Shown here: piece after piece, positions 5,156-5,920 of the stretch | Numbering within the stretch: position 1 is the first letter of the stretch | Layout: each line of letters begins with the position of its first letter | Source of the DNA: Solirubrobacteraceae bacterium | GTDB taxonomy: Bacteria > Actinomycetota > Thermoleophilia > Solirubrobacterales > Solirubrobacteraceae | Assembly: GCA_024710825.1 (NCBI GenBank) | Contig: JANJUA010000319.1 | Coordinates: forward strand, 1 to 5,920 | Reading direction: 5' to 3' | DNA length: 5,920 nt | Notes under the pieces: model-generated | What the model was told of the DNA's origin: nothing | The model's input: only the letters and a program-made list of their open reading frames with translations | Databases searched by the model: none | Translations under genes and position numbers: made by a program

Positions 5156-5560
5156 ATGGACGCCCCGCGCCTGATCCCGTACGAGGAGACCTTCGATCAT
5201 CTCTACGGCCTCGAGATACTCGATCTGGACGACGAGGTCGCCACCGCGCAGGTCCGCGTCCGCGACGCCGTCAAGCAGCCGATGGGCCTCGTCCACGGCG
5301 GGATCTACGCCGCCGTCGCCGAGGCGCTGACGTCGCTGGCGACCGTCCGCGGCGTCTACGCCGACGGCAACGCCGCCCAGGGCATGGCGAACAACACGAG
5401 CTTCCTGCGCCCGATCCTGGAGGGCACCGTCCACGCCAAGGCGATCCGCCGCCATCGAGGCCGCACCACATGGGTCTGGGACGTCGAGTTCACCGACGAC
5501 GACGGCCGTCTGTGCGCCGTGTCGCGCATGACGATCGCCGTCCGCCCGCTGCCGAGCTGA
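5156..5560 (+). CDS. PaaI-family hotdog-fold acyl-CoA thioesterase
   Basis: Predicted to hydrolyse an acyl- or aryl-CoA thioester to the free acid and CoA in the cytoplasm. At 134 residues it is standard for a single-hotdog protein acting as a dimer or tetramer. The central signature is GLVHGGIYAAVAEALTSLAT (44-63): H47-G48-G49 starts the hotdog helix, and E56 is in the position of the catalytic acidic residue of Arthrobacter 4-hydroxybenzoyl-CoA thioesterase-like enzymes. Flanking strands (EVATAQVRVRD, TVHAKAIRRHRGRTTWVWDV and RLCAVSRMTIAV) complete the fold. Relatives act in menaquinone synthesis (1,4-dihydroxy-2-naphthoyl-CoA hydrolysis) and aromatic degradation, but no neighbour tells which applies. 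The ATG at 5156 follows a TANNNT box by 9 bases and has no Shine-Dalgarno, suggesting leaderless translation. The gene diverges from the membrane-protein gene. Confidence 0.88.
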   Translation: MDAPRLIPYEETFDHLYGLEILDLDDEVATAQVRVRDAVKQPMGLVHGGIYAAVAEALTSLATVRGVYADGNAAQGMANNTSFLRPILEGTVHAKAIRRHRGRTTWVWDVEFTDDDGRLCAVSRMTIAVRPLPS

Positions 5561-5568
5561 CGGCAGCG

Positions 5569-5607
5569 GTGGCGGATCCGCGCCGCTGCGCGGCGTCGAT
5601 CCGCCAC
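5569..5607. terminator. Long two-way hairpin between thioesterase gene and nadE
   Basis: GTGGCGGATC (5569-5578) pairs perfectly with GATCCGCCAC (5598-5607). After a C-C mismatch and a G-T wobble, an inner stem CGCCGC/GCGGCG closes on the loop TGC (5587-5589). The stem has 16 Watson-Crick pairs and lies exactly between two convergent stop codons. There is no T-run on either side, as is common for actinobacterial terminators. Confidence 0.75.
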
Positions 5608-5623
5608 ACGCCCGCGCGCCGGG

Positions 5624-5920
<297 letters not shown>

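Noticed and set aside
5099..5455. N-terminal extension of the membrane protein gene to 5455
   Set aside because: It would run antisense through most of the thioesterase gene and over its promoter. The sigma4-like domain begins right after the ATG at 5098.

Overview
The window is a stretch of chromosomal housekeeping and signalling genes from a very GC-rich actinobacterium. Codon third positions are almost all G or C, and GTG starts and 4-base start/stop overlaps are used. The GarA-like FHA gene next to an FtsR-type MerR gene is an actinobacterial arrangement. The single-motif RsiG-like protein and the membrane protein with an RskA-like outer domain point to a deep-branching class such as Thermoleophilia (Solirubrobacterales) or a relative. 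That placement is inferred from protein character, not from a search. I see no mobile element, CRISPR array, tRNA or rRNA.

Left part (1-1464, plus strand): the C-terminal half of prolyl-tRNA synthetase (proS) runs in from outside the window. It overlaps or abuts a CDP-alcohol phosphatidyltransferase of the PgsA type, with a strong hairpin at the junction.

Middle part (1461-4013, plus strand): a good sigma-70-type promoter, whose -35 box overlaps the phosphatidyltransferase stop codon, opens a tight five-gene run. The genes are an 84-residue RsiG-like c-di-GMP-binding anti-sigma candidate, a zinc-ribbon/FHA protein resembling GarA/OdhI, an FtsR-like MerR regulator, adenine phosphoribosyltransferase (apt) and an SRPBCC-fold protein. 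Three of these are signal readers (cyclic di-GMP, phosphothreonine, transcription of division genes). The operon may therefore couple second-messenger and Ser/Thr-kinase signalling to development, metabolism and division.

Right part (4058-5920): a minus-strand gene encodes an unusual predicted membrane protein. It has an N-terminal sigma-region-4-like helix-turn-helix, a cysteine-free anti-sigma-like segment, a long Ala/Pro-rich linker, one membrane helix and an RskA-like outer domain. It diverges from a PaaI-type hotdog thioesterase across only 57 bases. Both start codons lack a Shine-Dalgarno sequence and carry a TANNNT box 9 bases upstream, as expected for leaderless mRNAs. The thioesterase converges on the 3' end of nadE (glutamine-dependent NAD+ synthetase) with a long hairpin between them.

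No gene-free stretch exceeds 75 bases. The most interesting items are the one-motif RsiG-like protein with its operon partners and the sigma4-like/anti-sigma-like membrane fusion protein. Both are recognised from sequence pattern only, and no search or structure prediction could be run.
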